A stretch of 64,000 nucleotides of DNA from Parelaphostrongylus tenuis (taxonomy: Eukaryota > Nematoda > Chromadorea > Rhabditida > Metastrongylidae), in the NCBI GenBank assembly GCA_019055375.1, contig JAHQIW010006926.1:1-64000 (forward strand). Direction: 5' to 3'. This document shows, piece by piece, positions 9,373-20,550 of this stretch (its first letter is position 1; each line of letters starts with the position of its first letter). The notes below the pieces were generated by a model. It saw only the letters and a list, made by a program, of their open reading frames with translations. It made no database searches and was not told the DNA's origin. Position numbers and translations under genes: made by a program.

Positions 9373-11289
9373 GCAAACTCCTGGCTGTCTTCCGTTGCGC
9401 GTGGCCTTTCCCGCGCGTCTACGTACCAATCTCGTTTAGGCTATAAAAAACAATCTTCTTTCTTTGAAGTATTCTTGAATGTTTTAGTGTACAGAGCGCG
9501 GTTATACAAACAATCGATTTTATGGATAAGTCCGGAATTTCTTACAAAGCGACCGGTAATTATTTGTTGCCTGAGAAGGTCATGGCAATAAAATTGGCCG
9601 TTCAAGCTGGTCTCACATACTTTAAATAGTCTTGTTGAGGAATTTCAATTACTTATGATTGGTAAACTTGGTTTTCTATAGTGCCAAAACTTGTGAAAAG
9701 ACTAGTACTCCAACTTTGCTCCACAGCTTGGATATGCCTAAGAAGTATTATTTCATTAGTGTGCTGTTGCAATGGTTTCGTGACAGTCGGTGTAACCTCG
9801 TCTAGCTGCCGGCATCATATGTCTCTCGATAGCCAATGATCATTCTGTAGCACCACTAGATAACAATAGAATCTCATCGCGCAAATAACATCTATGTTAG
9901 TTTCCGGCTAGGACGTCCGTAGGTTCTTTGAAAATGCAATTATTCAGATTCTTAGCAGTTCAAGCAGTTCAACAATTATAGAACTTCCGTGATAGTAGAA
10001 CTTCGACCTACAAAGTCCTGTTCTTCAAATATTCGATGAGATTTCAACGCTGATACTGTCATAGTGTAAACGAGTATTTATTGGGCTTTGTGTGAGTTTC
10101 AGGTTGATCCATTCAAAATGCTTGTAGTTGGGATCTCTACAGCGCGTGTGTGTCGTGAAGCAAGTTGCTCACATCTCTGTCGTATTCTTCTACATTCAAA
10201 ACAGAAGTACGAGAGTATATGCCCACTACGATGTGATATCAACAAAGATAGTTCAGTTTTTTCTTTGCTTTTTCAGAAAATTTTCTCGAATGAGTGGCTG
10301 AATAGCTACAGATAACAGTGATATATAAGTGCTTCGGTCAATGTGTAATGAGTTTCTTGAGTACTCTTTATAGTGAAACTATAGGATTTTCTTTGCGCAC
10401 TTTTTTGTTACTACTTTGTAAGTGTATTTGCTACTCTTTCTAAGAGCCTTGACCCTTTCGAGACCTAGACCTATGTCCTCTGCACTTCTAACTGGAAACT
10501 CTGGACGACCTACTCCATTTCCTCCGCATCTCTTGTAACCAGCGTGCTGCGGTTTAACAATGACGCACTGGATGTTTGAGATGCAAAGAAGGTGGAGACC
10601 GTCCAGAGATGCCATTTTGAAGATGCAGGGTCGTGGGTCTACAGCGCCGAAAAGGTTATTATCATGTCGTTAGTACTGGTAGCTGTAGTGTCATCACATG
10701 GCAATTCATACGATGCTTTGAACCCATTTCTCCTCGAAAGTGTTCTGTCTTATACTCTGTTTTCAGAAAGTCAAATTTTTTGAAGTACATTGATAGTGTG
10801 TTATCTCAACGCGATCTGAGAGCAGAAATAATTGAAAGTTTACATGATTTTTTTGTACTATGACTGGCAAAAAGAAACTGTCTCACTGCTTGTATATGCA
10901 CTCACCTCAATCTAAGGTTCATAAGATTTTTACAGCCATTGTTCTCTCTAAGACTGAGAAGATTCAAGGGGAATGCTATACATTTTCACCTTACTCTCTA
11001 CAGTAATCGGCTTGTCTTCCGAATGTGCCGTGTGCTCGATAACAATTTGCCTTAATGACCGACAATCCTGTGTATTGGGCGATGAAATGTGATCGTGATG
11101 CCGGGATGTGCATCGGTTTCTTCTAGAAAATTCTTGATTCTCTGAAAGCTCACCTATAATTTACTTTTTCGCATCGAAGCCATAGATTTATGGAAAGACT
11201 CCGCCCAATCGCATCAATAACAAAATGCATTCAGACTTAATGTGAAGATGTTCGGAGCTTGTACTTGAAGAAAATTAGGATTACTCTAA
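9373..11289. other. No confident gene
   Basis: Nearly 2 kb without a supported feature. ORFs of up to 78 codons occur on both strands (for example 10088-10315 and 10379-10615) but overlap each other and match nothing I know. Confidence 0.4.
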
Positions 11290-12299
11290 ATTACAAATGT
11301 ACAAAGGAATATCCCACATTTATTCTTCGGACGGAAATTTCCTACAGTAGCGCCAGTTACCATTCGAAAAGTTTGATCTCTGGCTAGAGCCATATGTAGC
11401 CGGTTTTCAAGGGACCCTTTTGTAACGCTTCAAAATCTAGGATAAGATTATGTTACACATGCGCATATTTCTCGTCGGGCCAAAGCTCTTTTTTTGGAGT
11501 ATTAGTATTCATTCGATACCCTAATACTTATAGATTCCTGCGCTATGCGCATTTCCAAAAAGGACCTTTCCTCCGCAATGCAGCAGGAAAAACAAAACAG
11601 ATTACTCATGCAAGCGAGTTGGTCTTTGGTCAATTCACGGGCCGCTGAGTGAAGCTGACAGGGAAATTCGCACAATTTTCAGTCAATTTTGACAAATCTT
11701 GAGCTATTGCAATTTTTATAATTATGGAATGTTTCTTCACTTGAGAAAAATAAACACTCGAAAAAACCACGCGACTTTGCTACTAAAAGCTTTTGAATGC
11801 TTTTATTATGCCATGAATAGGCATAAATCAATCATCATCATGATCACTTTGATGAAACTCAAAAGGCTAATACGTACTTAGTGGTTCCAACAGCCTCCAA
11901 CCGTCATATGCTCGAAATTCGAACGATGATCGCGTCGGCCCGTGAAATTACAAAAGACCAACTTGCTTGCTTGTAAATCAGTATTGCTTTACTTTCCGCT
12001 TTGCAGAAAAAGGGCCTTTCTAGGATATCAACATAACATTAAAATCACAAACACTACGCTATCGAATGATCACCGTTAGAGGTACGAAAGAGCTTTATCT
12101 GGCGAGAAATATGCGCTTGAGAAAAGTAAGTGATTTTACTTTCAAACAAACGTCATAAAAAGGGTTTTTTTGAAAACCGGCTAAAATGATTGTAGCCAGA
12201 GATTCAAGCCTTCGAATGATCACTAACATTGCTTGAAAAATTCCTATTCAGCGAATGAAGTAGATTATTCCGTTGATCCCTCATAACCAACAAGAACCA
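11290..12299. mobile_element. Long-TIR (foldback) element, full length but decayed
   Basis: The left arm (11335-11480) carries CAGTTACCATTCGAAAAG, TAGCCGGTTTTCAAGGG and TTACACATGCGCATATTTCTC. The right arm (12070-12299) carries the reverse complements in reverse order, ending CAGCGAATGAAGTAGATTATTCC then CTCATAACCAACAAGAACC. Arms of over 200 bp flank a noncoding middle. The family is abundant in this window (13605, 18886, 19745, 22861, 25331, 34612, 54418, 61431) and encodes nothing, so it is a non-autonomous DNA element. Confidence 0.7.
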
Positions 12300-12639
12300 A
12301 AATTTGCTAGGAGTTTGTAAAACTTTCTAGTGGAGAACTGGTCAACTCTAAAGGTTGATAGTACACTAGACTACACAATAGCGGCACATTGAATTGCATT
12401 CAGCTTGTTCATTCGTTTACGTGTCCAAACTATGAGCCTTGAAGCAATAAATTGCGCGCATGCTTTATGGATATCAAGAAGCGACTTACTGCGCTAAGAA
12501 GGTAATAAGCGTCTTTTTTTGAATGCTGCGAATAGGTTAGACTGAAGAATGTCGGAGTTTCACCGTGGCTTATCAAAGAATCTCCATTCTCTGAGCATGA
12601 ATTTGGAAATTCCTAGACTTCCATTGGCCTTATTAGTAT
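12300..12639. other. No gene or recognised repeat
   Basis: AT-rich spacer between two DNA elements. Confidence 0.4.
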
Positions 12640-12837
12640 TTAACCCTTTGAGGACCACATAGTACGTTCCGTGCTAAGCCGCGTGAAGTCAAACTCATTC
12701 AGATCTGTAATGGAGGCGTCGCGTTTCGTGGGAAAGCAGGCCCAGACAGCCACACATGCATGCACAAATATATGCAGATACTGCGTGCCGCCCAAGCGAC
12801 GCCGCCTGCATATCAGCGACGCTCCTCAAAGGGTTAG
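12640..12837. mobile_element. piggyBac-like MITE, about 190 bp
   Basis: The ends are inverted: TTAACCCTTTGAGGA at the left (12640) and TCCTCAAAGGGTTAG at the right (12823-12837). CCCTTTG-type tips beside TTAA are typical of the piggyBac superfamily, whose target site is TTAA; the right-hand copy has drifted to TTAG. The interior is GC-richer and holds no transposase. A related single end, AGGGTTAA preceded by CACGTGGTCCTAAG, is at about 53545-53565. Confidence 0.65.
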
Positions 12838-13604
12838 CAAAATCAGCTGTGAGCTGTGTGATTCTGTAGCGAGTTTGGCATTATCTTCGATCGCAATATT
12901 TGTATAGGAGTCGCGTAAGTGTTGACGTAATGTATTTCGTTTAGTGGAGGTAGATAGTTTAATCAGTTCAGTAATATTGAAGTTCAGTAGAAGCATGATT
13001 CTAAAAATGGTCAATAATTTGATGTTTATTGCAGTCACTGTTAGGTATATATACACTGATGTGATTTTGCAAAGCACATTTGTTTCGATGCCCATTAAAT
13101 TAGTGAACACAAAACGCTAAAGTTGCAGCGATGAAAGTGATGAGTAGCATTCCTTGTGCCTAAGTGTGAAAACTGGCCACTGGACATGTGGCGACGGATT
13201 GAGTACAATCTAGCAATCTTTTGCATGTTTACTCCTTCTATATACCGGTATATCTTTCTGTATGATGTTTTTGGACGTATTTCTGGTAAATGTAAAAGTA
13301 GCTGTGTACTTGAAGCATTTTTTGTTAGTCAGTGCGATTTTGCCTTTTTACCATGCTAACCTCAGTGAGTAGCTATTACCGGTACTGTATCAATCGCCAT
13401 CTTTCCTCTTTTCAACCAGCGTCCATATCCAATCATCACTGTTCAGTTCAGGACAACGGGTTATCATATTCTATATTGAATCCAGCAGTACATACCGCCA
13501 ATCTTCTCTTATAGAAAAATACGATATACTCCTAGGAGGATCATGTCGCTTTGTTGAAGTAGTTGATCGAACTCAAGTGATTCTGTGAAAAGATCATTTT
13601 CTTG
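12838..13604. other. No confident gene
   Basis: Short overlapping ORFs only; nothing recognised. Confidence 0.4.
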
Positions 13605-14285
13605 GTTTTTTTCTATTAAATAGGGCCAAATGAAAAAAACGGCTGTTTAGCTGAAAAATAACTTTTTGTAAGATCTCAAAAGCTCAAATCTCTGGTTACT
13701 GCGCTACGTGACCGTTGTTTGAAAAGACTTTCATATAACGCTGTAGCTGAAAGAAAACATTCGTGTTTCACACATGCACATTTCTCACAAGGGCAGTGCT
13801 CTCCCATAGACTATCAGTAAACTTCGATAGCGTAAGTTTCCACGATTCCAAGTGTTTTGCTTATTTTCTGGGAAAACCGCCTCACTCCAGTATAGAGGAA
13901 AAATAAGACCGATTTTTAAAAACGCGGCGCGTTTGTTTGTCGGCTGCTGTGTGCTGGGAAGTGAGGCTGGCCGCGCGTGGATTTTGTGAGGCGATCGATT
14001 GATGACGTTGGCGCGACTTGCGTGTGGAGTGCAATTTTTGTCTCTAACTTGGAGTTTTCTGCTTCGAAGGACTGATATGACTCTTATATTACAAAATTTC
14101 CCCTTATACGTTCATATGCCTTCCGTGGTTCGAGCGAACCCCCTGGAAAAAGCGCGCGGCCGCTATAAAACCATTTTATTTGAAAAATACAGCGTTGAAA
14201 GGGCATTTTCAAAAAGTGATCACGTAACTCAGTGGCTAGAGCTTTAAGCTTTCAAACGGTTACTAAAAGTACAGTGGGAAGTCAA
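13605..14285. mobile_element. Long-TIR element, decayed
   Basis: The left arm is at 13630-13830 (AAATGAAAAAAACGGC, CATATAACGCTGTAGC, GTGTTTCACACATGCAC). The right arm is at 14160-14280 (TACAGCGTTGAAAGGGC, CTTTCAAACGGTTACTA). The middle contains a GC-richer insert at 13920-14010 that I do not recognise. Confidence 0.55.
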
Positions 14286-14334
14286 AGTCCTTCCAGAAGG
14301 GATCGCAGAGAAAAAATGAAGCAGAATTCTTTCT

Positions 14335-14480
14335 AATTTACCGCTTCCATAGCGGTGGTAATGTGCAAAACGTTAACGTCAGACGGGACTCAAGCGCGCA
14401 TTCACCCTTGCTGGATGACCAGTGCTCTAACTCTTTGTACTGCCGACGACTGTTTTGTCACGACTCTTTCTAGATTATGA
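14335..14480 (-). repeat. tRNA-derived repeat, family B (partial)
   Basis: It contains GTGCAAAACGTTAACGTCAG, then, on the minus strand, a B-box-like GCGCTTGAGTCCCGTC and an A-box-like GAGTTAGAGCACTGG. It lies next to the foldback copy that follows. Confidence 0.5.
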
Positions 14481-14599
14481 CTCATTAATCCGTCGGGATC
14501 TAGCCATGAGCGGTTTGACCAGGTAGTCGATATTGACAATGAGCCGAGTTACGCTTATAAATTTTGGATATATGTAAAATTTAAGGATGGAGTTCTTTT

Positions 14600-15005
14600 T
14601 GTTTAACCGTTTTATAGCCGTAGTATGATGTTACAATTGTCCGTAGTGCAACTGGTTAAGCACAATGACGTTGAGGGATGTGCAAACTATAACGAAAAGC
14701 GGGCCTCTAACCCACATTTCACCCTAACCGCCAAAGCGTGCTTAACCAGGTGCACTATGAGCTCCTGTTTCTTTACCACTCCTTCTGATTATAAGTACAC
14801 TCAGTATCTCCGCCGAAACAATGATGGGGAAAAGCGGCGTGGGTAGTGCAACGAGTTAGAGCGTGGCCAGCGGATAATGTAAAATGCTGGTTTGAAGCTG
14901 CCTTACGTTAAAGTTTGCTCATCATCCAACGTCATTGTGCTGAAAGAGTTGCAGTACGAAGGTTTGCAACATCATACTACCGCTATAAAGCGGTTAAATA
15001 AAATG
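14600..15005. mobile_element. Foldback element with tRNA-like promoter in its arms, family B
   Basis: TIRs of about 80 bp: the left, 14603-14683, begins TTTAACCGTTTTATAGCCGT, and the right, ending at 14997, is its reverse complement with roughly one change in eight. Each arm includes an A-box-like GTGCAACT.GTTAAGCACAATG. The interior has two opposed tRNA-like segments (B-box-like GTGGGTTAGAGGCC on the minus strand and GCTGGTTTGAAGCTGCC on the plus strand). This mixes SINE-like and MITE-like traits; it may be a SINE inverted dimer. Not a functional tRNA. Confidence 0.65.
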
Positions 15006-15044
15006 AATTCTTGTCTTTAACATATCCATCAAATATCTGCCAGC

Positions 15045-15235
15045 ATCACTGATTTCAATTTCGGTATTGACTACCAGGTTGAAGCGTTAACGGTTGGCTG
15101 CTAACAGATTGATGCATTTCAAGCGTAACAGGAGTCTACTGTGCAAAGGGTTAAAACACGCGCCGCGTATACGGTGAAGTGTGGGTTCCGAGTCACGCTT
15201 GGAGTAAAAGTTTTGGACATCACTCAAAGACACTG
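15045..15235 (+). repeat. tRNA-derived repeat, family B
   Basis: It holds GCGTTAACGGTTGGCTGCTAA, a blurred A-box (CTGTGCAAAGGGTTAAAACACG), B-box-like GTGGGTTCCGAGTCACGC, then AAAAGTTTTGGACATCACTC, the reverse of the family marker. It ends at a TA-rich microsatellite. Confidence 0.5.
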
Positions 15236-15238
15236 ATA

Positions 15239-15270
<32 letters not shown>

Positions 15271-15452
15271 GTACGTATATGCGTACACAGATGCACATGT
15301 ATGCGCATATATGTGCGTACGTACGCGTATATGTATCCACGTATATATGTACGTATAGATGTTTATACATGCATACATATCTGTAAGCGCACGATTACGT
15401 ATATACATGCGTGTATATGCAAACATTTATGTGCATGTGCATACGAAAATAG

Positions 15453-15483
<31 letters not shown>

Positions 15484-15496
15484 CACATATATACGT
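15236..15496. repeat. TA / TACG-rich microsatellite block
   Basis: Pure TA runs at 15236-15270 and 15452-15480 flank alternating purine-pyrimidine sequence rich in GTAC, GCGTA and TATATG. It abuts the 5' end of the RTE LINE that follows. The ORFs overlapping it on both strands are simple-sequence artefacts. Confidence 0.9.
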
Positions 15497-18400
15497 AGAT
15501 CCACTGACCTCCCTCTTTGAGGGATCCCGCCCGGTTAGTCGCGAGGGCACGTGGCGCGTCCTCAGGTGGTGGATAGGGGAATAAAACGCGAACTAAAAGC
15601 GACCGTGTGCTTCCCAGAGACGCAGGTGGATTCAGGGGACGAGCTCCCTGCTTCTGCAGCGCCGACTTGACAAAAACTCTATTTCTACGAGTCAAGTCGG
15701 CCAAAAGCCTGCAATCAAGCGGCTGGGAAGTACATGGGAGGCGGTTAGGAGTCGCCTCCAACAAATAAGCTCCTCCCGCTCCTCCGATAGAGACTGGCAA
15801 GCTACTCGTGTGTACCCAGCCCTCCCCCTTTAGAGCCTGGTAAGCTATACGTTGGGTATCAAAATGCCAAAAACAGTAACAAATATGGGCCTCATTCCCC
15901 TGACCCCGAAAGAGCCCCTGGTACGGCAGCGCCAGGTAGGACGAGTACGGAGAGGCTGCTAAAATCTCAGGGCCGAACTAGGCTGCCAAGATCGAAACGG
16001 ACTAAGACGATCTGTATCTACAACGCAAGAACCCTTGCTCACCAATCCGCTGTAGAAGATCTATTGATTCAAGCAAGAAGAATAAGGTACGACGTCATTG
16101 GCCTGGTGAGACGAGAAGGCGCCATCCTTTTCACGCTGTCTATGACACCGGAGAAGAACTGTTCCTTGGAACATGCGATCGCAGAGGTGTCGGTGGCGTT
16201 GGCGTCCTCGTCAAATCGAATTTGACCGTGAGCATTGATTCGTTCGAACAACTAACAACCCGTGTCGGACGATTACGGTTGAAACGATGTGGTTCTATGC
16301 CGGCTTTGACCATCTTCGTTGCTTACGCACCAACATCAAGCTATGACGAAGACGAAGTCGAAGCGTTCTATATGGACCTCGAAAAATTCTTCAGAGAAGA
16401 TCATACATTCTTCAAGGTCATTGTCGGAGATTTTAACGCAAAAATTGGACCTAGAAGAACGTCTGTAGAACGTCACATAGGGACCCACGGACTAGAATGG
16501 AATGAACAGGGTGAGAGGCTATCGAGTTTATCATGACGACCCAAACCATCCATGGTAACTCGCAATTCCAAAAGCCTCTTCTCAGCGATGGACGTGGGAG
16601 TCTCCCAATGGAGAGTACCATAACGAAATAGATCACATCATAGTAAATCGAAGGTTTTGCCTGACCGACGTCGCTGTTGTTCCCAAGTTCTACACGGGAT
16701 CAGACCATCGCCTCCTTCGCGCAACGTTCCGATTTTCGAGGAGAGGAGAGAAAGCCGCTAAATTCAAACAACGAAGTCCCAGAACTACCATAAACTGGGA
16801 TGTATTCAAATCATTAGTCGGCTCTTGGGAAGATACCGTTGTCGACAACATCGACGAAGAATACGACCGACTCGTTGAATATCTTCACGTTAGCGCTATA
16901 AAAGCCGAGAGTCCTAAGGTCACGAAGAGACGCTTGTCTCCGCAGACACTCGAGCTGATACGTCAACGTGGAATCGCACGAGCTGCAGGCAACCGAAACC
17001 TTACGTCCGAACTTGCGAAACGATGCAGAGAAGCGATAAAAGAAGACCTTAAAGAGAGAAGAGCAGCAGTTATGGCAGAAGCTGCAGAAGCTGGGAAGAG
17101 CATTCGCAAAGCCCAGCGAGGCTTCGCCAACTATAAGACCAAGATGATTGCACTCCGATACCCTGACGGGACACTTACAGCTTCGAGAAGGGCTATGGAG
17201 AAAATCATCCACCAATACTACTCGGATCTCTTCGCTAGCCATGTCCTCTTACCGTCATATAAATTGAAAGAGGACGAATATGTCGTTCCACCGGTCCTCC
17301 CTTCCGAAATCCGACATGCTATATCGTCGGTGAAAAACAGAACAACACCCGGTCCAGACAGGATTAGACCAGAACACCTGAAGAACCTGCCGCCAGTTCT
17401 CATCAACACCCTGGCTCGGCTCTTCACTCGCTACCTGTCAGAATGCAAGGTCCCTATTCAATGGAAAACCAGCAAGACCGTATTGTTGTTCAAAAAGGGA
17501 GACCTTCACGACATAGGCAACTATCGTCCAATCTGCTTGCTGTCCGTTGTCTATAAACTCTTTACTCGAGTCATCCTAAACAGGATTGACAGAACACTGG
17601 ACGAATGACAGCCATGCGAACAAGCAGGGTTCCGAAAAGGATTTAGTACCATGGACCACATCCACACGATCACAAGACTCATTGAAGTTTCGCGAGAGTA
17701 CAAACAACCACTCTGTCTCACTTTCATCGATAGGAAAGAAAGCCTTTGATTCAGTGGAAACAGGAGCGGTTATAGAGGCTTTAGATAACCAGGGCGTCCC
17801 TACTCGGTACATATTGATCCTTCGTGAGCTTTATAAAGATTTCACGACCAAAATATCTCCATTCTACAACAATATCATCATTGAGGTAAGAAGAGGGGTT
17901 CGACAAGGCGATACAATTTCGCCAAAACTATTCACTGCCACCCTACAAAACGTCATGCGAACGTTAGACTGGGACGAAATGGGAGTGAAAATTGACGGTC
18001 GACAATTAAACCATCTTCGCTTTGCTGGCGATATCGTTCTCATAACACCAAACATTAGCCAAGCGGAACGAATGTTGACCGATTTCGATAACGCCTGTGG
18101 AAAGATTGGTCTTCAACTGAATCTACGAAAACAATGTTCATGAGGAACGGATGGGTTTCTAATGCCCCATTCACGCTCAACGGAACGACAATCTCCGAAT
18201 GCTCCAGTTACGTCTATCTAGGTCGTGAAATCAACATGATGAACGACCTAGCTCCAGAGTTGAGCAGGAGGAAACGAGCGGCTTGGGGAACGTTTAAGAG
18301 CATCGAAGGTGTAGTGAAGAGGACAAAGAACATCCGACTCCGTGCCCACCTTTTCGACTCGACAATCATCCCTGCCCTGACGTATGCAGCAGAAACCTGG

Positions 18401-18845
18401 TCGCTACGTAAGCAGGATGAAAGATCACTTGCCGTTATCGAACGAGCAGTCTCGAAAGGTCGATGCTAGGAGTATCCCGTATCTCGCAAATGAGAGAAAG
18501 GATCCGAAGTTCTGACCTACGTCAACGATCGAAAATCAGAGACGCCGTTCTAACACGCCAGGATATCGAAAATAAGGTGGGCCGGACACGTGATGCGCTT
18601 CAACGACAATCGATGGACGAGAGCCGTTACCGACTGGATTACTCGGGACGTCAAGCGCTCTAAAGGAAGACCACTGACCCGTTGGTCCGATTTCTTCACG
18701 AAAGCGATGGAAGAAAGATATGATGCTCAGCGATTCCTAGAGCGAGGAGGACCCACTGGGCTACTCTTGCACGCGATAGGGAAAAATGGAAGAGTTGCTG
18801 GTACCCACTCGAGTCACTCGACGATCAACGGGACGACAGGTGATA
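15497..18845 (+). mobile_element. RTE-clade LINE, near full length, copy 1
   Basis: A 5' leader of about 500 bp (15497-16000) precedes a decayed single ORF at 16004-18845, about 947 codons if repaired, which is the usual length for RTE polyproteins. The 3' end is a short tail, GGGACGACAGGTGA. RTE elements encode an apurinic-type endonuclease followed by reverse transcriptase and insert by target-primed reverse transcription. The body is shared with the copies at 28199, 31227, 26984, 39021 and 55285, but the first 300 bp of the leader is not found in copy 2. A long-TIR element follows at once (18886). Dead. Confidence 0.92.
16004..18845 (+). pseudogene. RTE endonuclease/reverse transcriptase pseudogene, copy 1
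   Basis: The endonuclease part reads NARTLA, GVGG, VAYAPTSSYDEDEVEAFYMD, GDFNAK and SDHRLLR (to about 16720). The reverse transcriptase part reads [63 protein letters not shown], then the C-terminal RSKIRDAV and FNDNRWTRAV. Breaks: the initiator ATG region has drifted; a 1-nt loss near 16105; another near 16515; stop TGA at 17606 in place of a glycine codon; a 1-nt gain near 17735; a loss near 18128; a 2-nt gain near 18452; a gain near 18552; a further shift near 18735. The catalytic FADD box is FAGD. The protein cannot be made or work. Confidence 0.9.
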
Positions 18846-18885
18846 CCGGTGATTTAAACATATATATGTATATTATAGCAAATTT

Positions 18886-19595
18886 TCGACTTTGAGCAAA
18901 CTTTATCGCTATGGAAAAATACCCTTTTTGCTGGACAAGAACCTTTCATAAGAATGGTAATGTTTTGAAAGCTCAAATCTCGGAAAACTGTTGTACGTTT
19001 TTTTAAAAGCTCTTTTGTAGTGACGTAGCATTCAAAATCAAATTATGCTTCACCGCACTTTGATTACTAGTTCGTTGGAAGCACGACGAGCATGTGATCG
19101 TGTAGAGGAGATCTTGTGGTATCAGAGTGATACGTGCTAACTGAAGCTTCTCTCAAAGCGGAGAAAAATTCTAAATTCTTTAAAAAACCCGCACTAGACA
19201 TGTGAGTCGCACCGGTGCGATCGATTGGCCGGGTATCAATCCACGGCCAAACACACACACTAGACGACTAGTAAGTGCACGGCATATTTGGAGCAATCTT
19301 ATTTTCCTTCCTACAACTGCAGTGAAAAGGTCTCTTCAGAAAGTAAGCACAGCGTTGGAATCGTCGAAACTTCTGCTATCGAACGGTTACGCGCAATTAG
19401 AGAGAAGACCACTGCACTACGAAAAATACTTCTGTGTGAAGCCTAAAACTTTCCTTTCTGCTGCAGCGCTGTTAAAAGACTTTTTCGAAATACGAGCCGC
19501 GCAATAAAATCTCCCAAGGTTTATGCTTTCGAATGATTACTAACAGTCTTATGAAAAGTCTTGTCGAGAAAGACGTCGTTGCTTGGCTTATTTCC
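18886..19595. mobile_element. Long-TIR element, decayed
   Basis: The left arm (18900-19050) has GCTGGACAAGAACCTTTCAT and GTTTTGAAAGCTCAAATC. The right arm (19370-19590) has TTCTGCTATCGAACGGTTAC, GCAGCGCTGTTAAAAG, and GCTTTCGAATGATTACTAAC. The insert at 19200-19270 (GGCCGGGTATCAATCCACGG) is not recognised. Confidence 0.55.
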
Positions 19596-19740
19596 GTTCA
19601 ATAAATGAGAACCGAGGGACTAATCTAAATTTACTTCTAGTAAAAAGAACGCTTATTTGTCCCAGAAATCCTCACTTTTCTACGCAATAACTAGAAGCTC
19701 GAAAAGCAACGTTTGAACTTTCTTTGCATATCTCTTTCGG
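19596..19740 (+). repeat. Fragment shared with the outer arm of the 5.2-kb palindrome
   Basis: TTCTAGTAAAAAGAACGC...TTTGTCCCAGAAATCCTCAC parallels 48375-48415 (TTTTAGTAAAAAGAACGCCT, then GTTCTAAAAATTCCCAC). This links the giant palindrome to the smaller elements. Confidence 0.45.
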
Positions 19741-19744
19741 TGAT

Positions 19745-20550
19745 TGTCCATTATGTGGCGACCGATGAAAAACAGATCTTATTTGCCATACAAGAATTTC
19801 TCATATGAATATTAGTAACCATTCGAAAGCTTAGATTTCTGGATAGAGTTCCAAGTAGCCGAATTTAAAGAATTCTTTTATAACGCTGTAAAATCCACAA
19901 AAAAATCTTTTTCTTATCTCGGTTCTATCTCGCTGGACAAAACTCCTTCCTTCTAGTGCTAGCACTCATTCAATAGCACAAGTTCGAAGAACTCAAATAT
20001 GTGTTTGCTTCTTGGAAAAGCTCCTCTGATAGTGCTGTAAGAGAAAGAAAACATTTCTGCTTCAACATCGCCGGATAGAGCTTTAATTAGAGTGATGGAG
20101 ATACGATCGGGTTTTACATTTTTGGAGAGCTTGTTATAGACTAGATCGTAGTGTCGGAGGCAGCTGATCGATGCCGTGGGAGATAAATACGTGTGATGCA
20201 ACTTGCTAACTTATTATTCAATTTCGAGTTTTCTCTTCGCTTTGGAATAAACTCCCAATAAAACGATTCACTCAAATGCTACAAAAGTTCCATAACACGT
20301 TGATATGCTTTTCGAGCTTCCAGCGAAATATAGGCGTGGGAAAAAAATGAAATCAAATGGCGGGTATAGAAAATTATTTTTATTCTGCATGCCACAGCGT
20401 TAGAAAAAGGTCTTTTGAAAACCGGCGACGCAGAGCTGTAACCAGAAGTCTAAGTTTTGGAATGATTACTGGCACTTCCATGTAGAGTTTTTCTTCAGCC
20501 AATGAGATCGGTTTTTCATTTCCCGCCTCATAAAAGACAAGTACCATTCT
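19745..20550. mobile_element. Long-TIR element, near full length
   Basis: The left arm is TGTGGCGACCGATGAAAAAC, AGTAACCATTCGAAAGC, TAACGCTGTAAAATCC. The right arm is GCCACAGCGTTAGAAAAAGG, ACCGGCGACGCAGAGCTG, GGTTTTTCATTTCCCGCCTC. Arms are about 200 bp. The interior is noncoding; the minus-strand ORF at 19959-20201 is inside the repeat. Confidence 0.7.

Noticed and set aside
15087..15800. Long ORFs across 15.1-15.8 kb
   Set aside because: They are translations of TA/TACG microsatellite (YIYIYIYI) fused to antisense LINE leader.
16814..17812. Minus-strand ORFs inside RTE copy 1 and the equivalents at 29166-29779 and 30892-31371
   Set aside because: Antisense shadows of the LINE ORF; the sense frame carries the known motifs.
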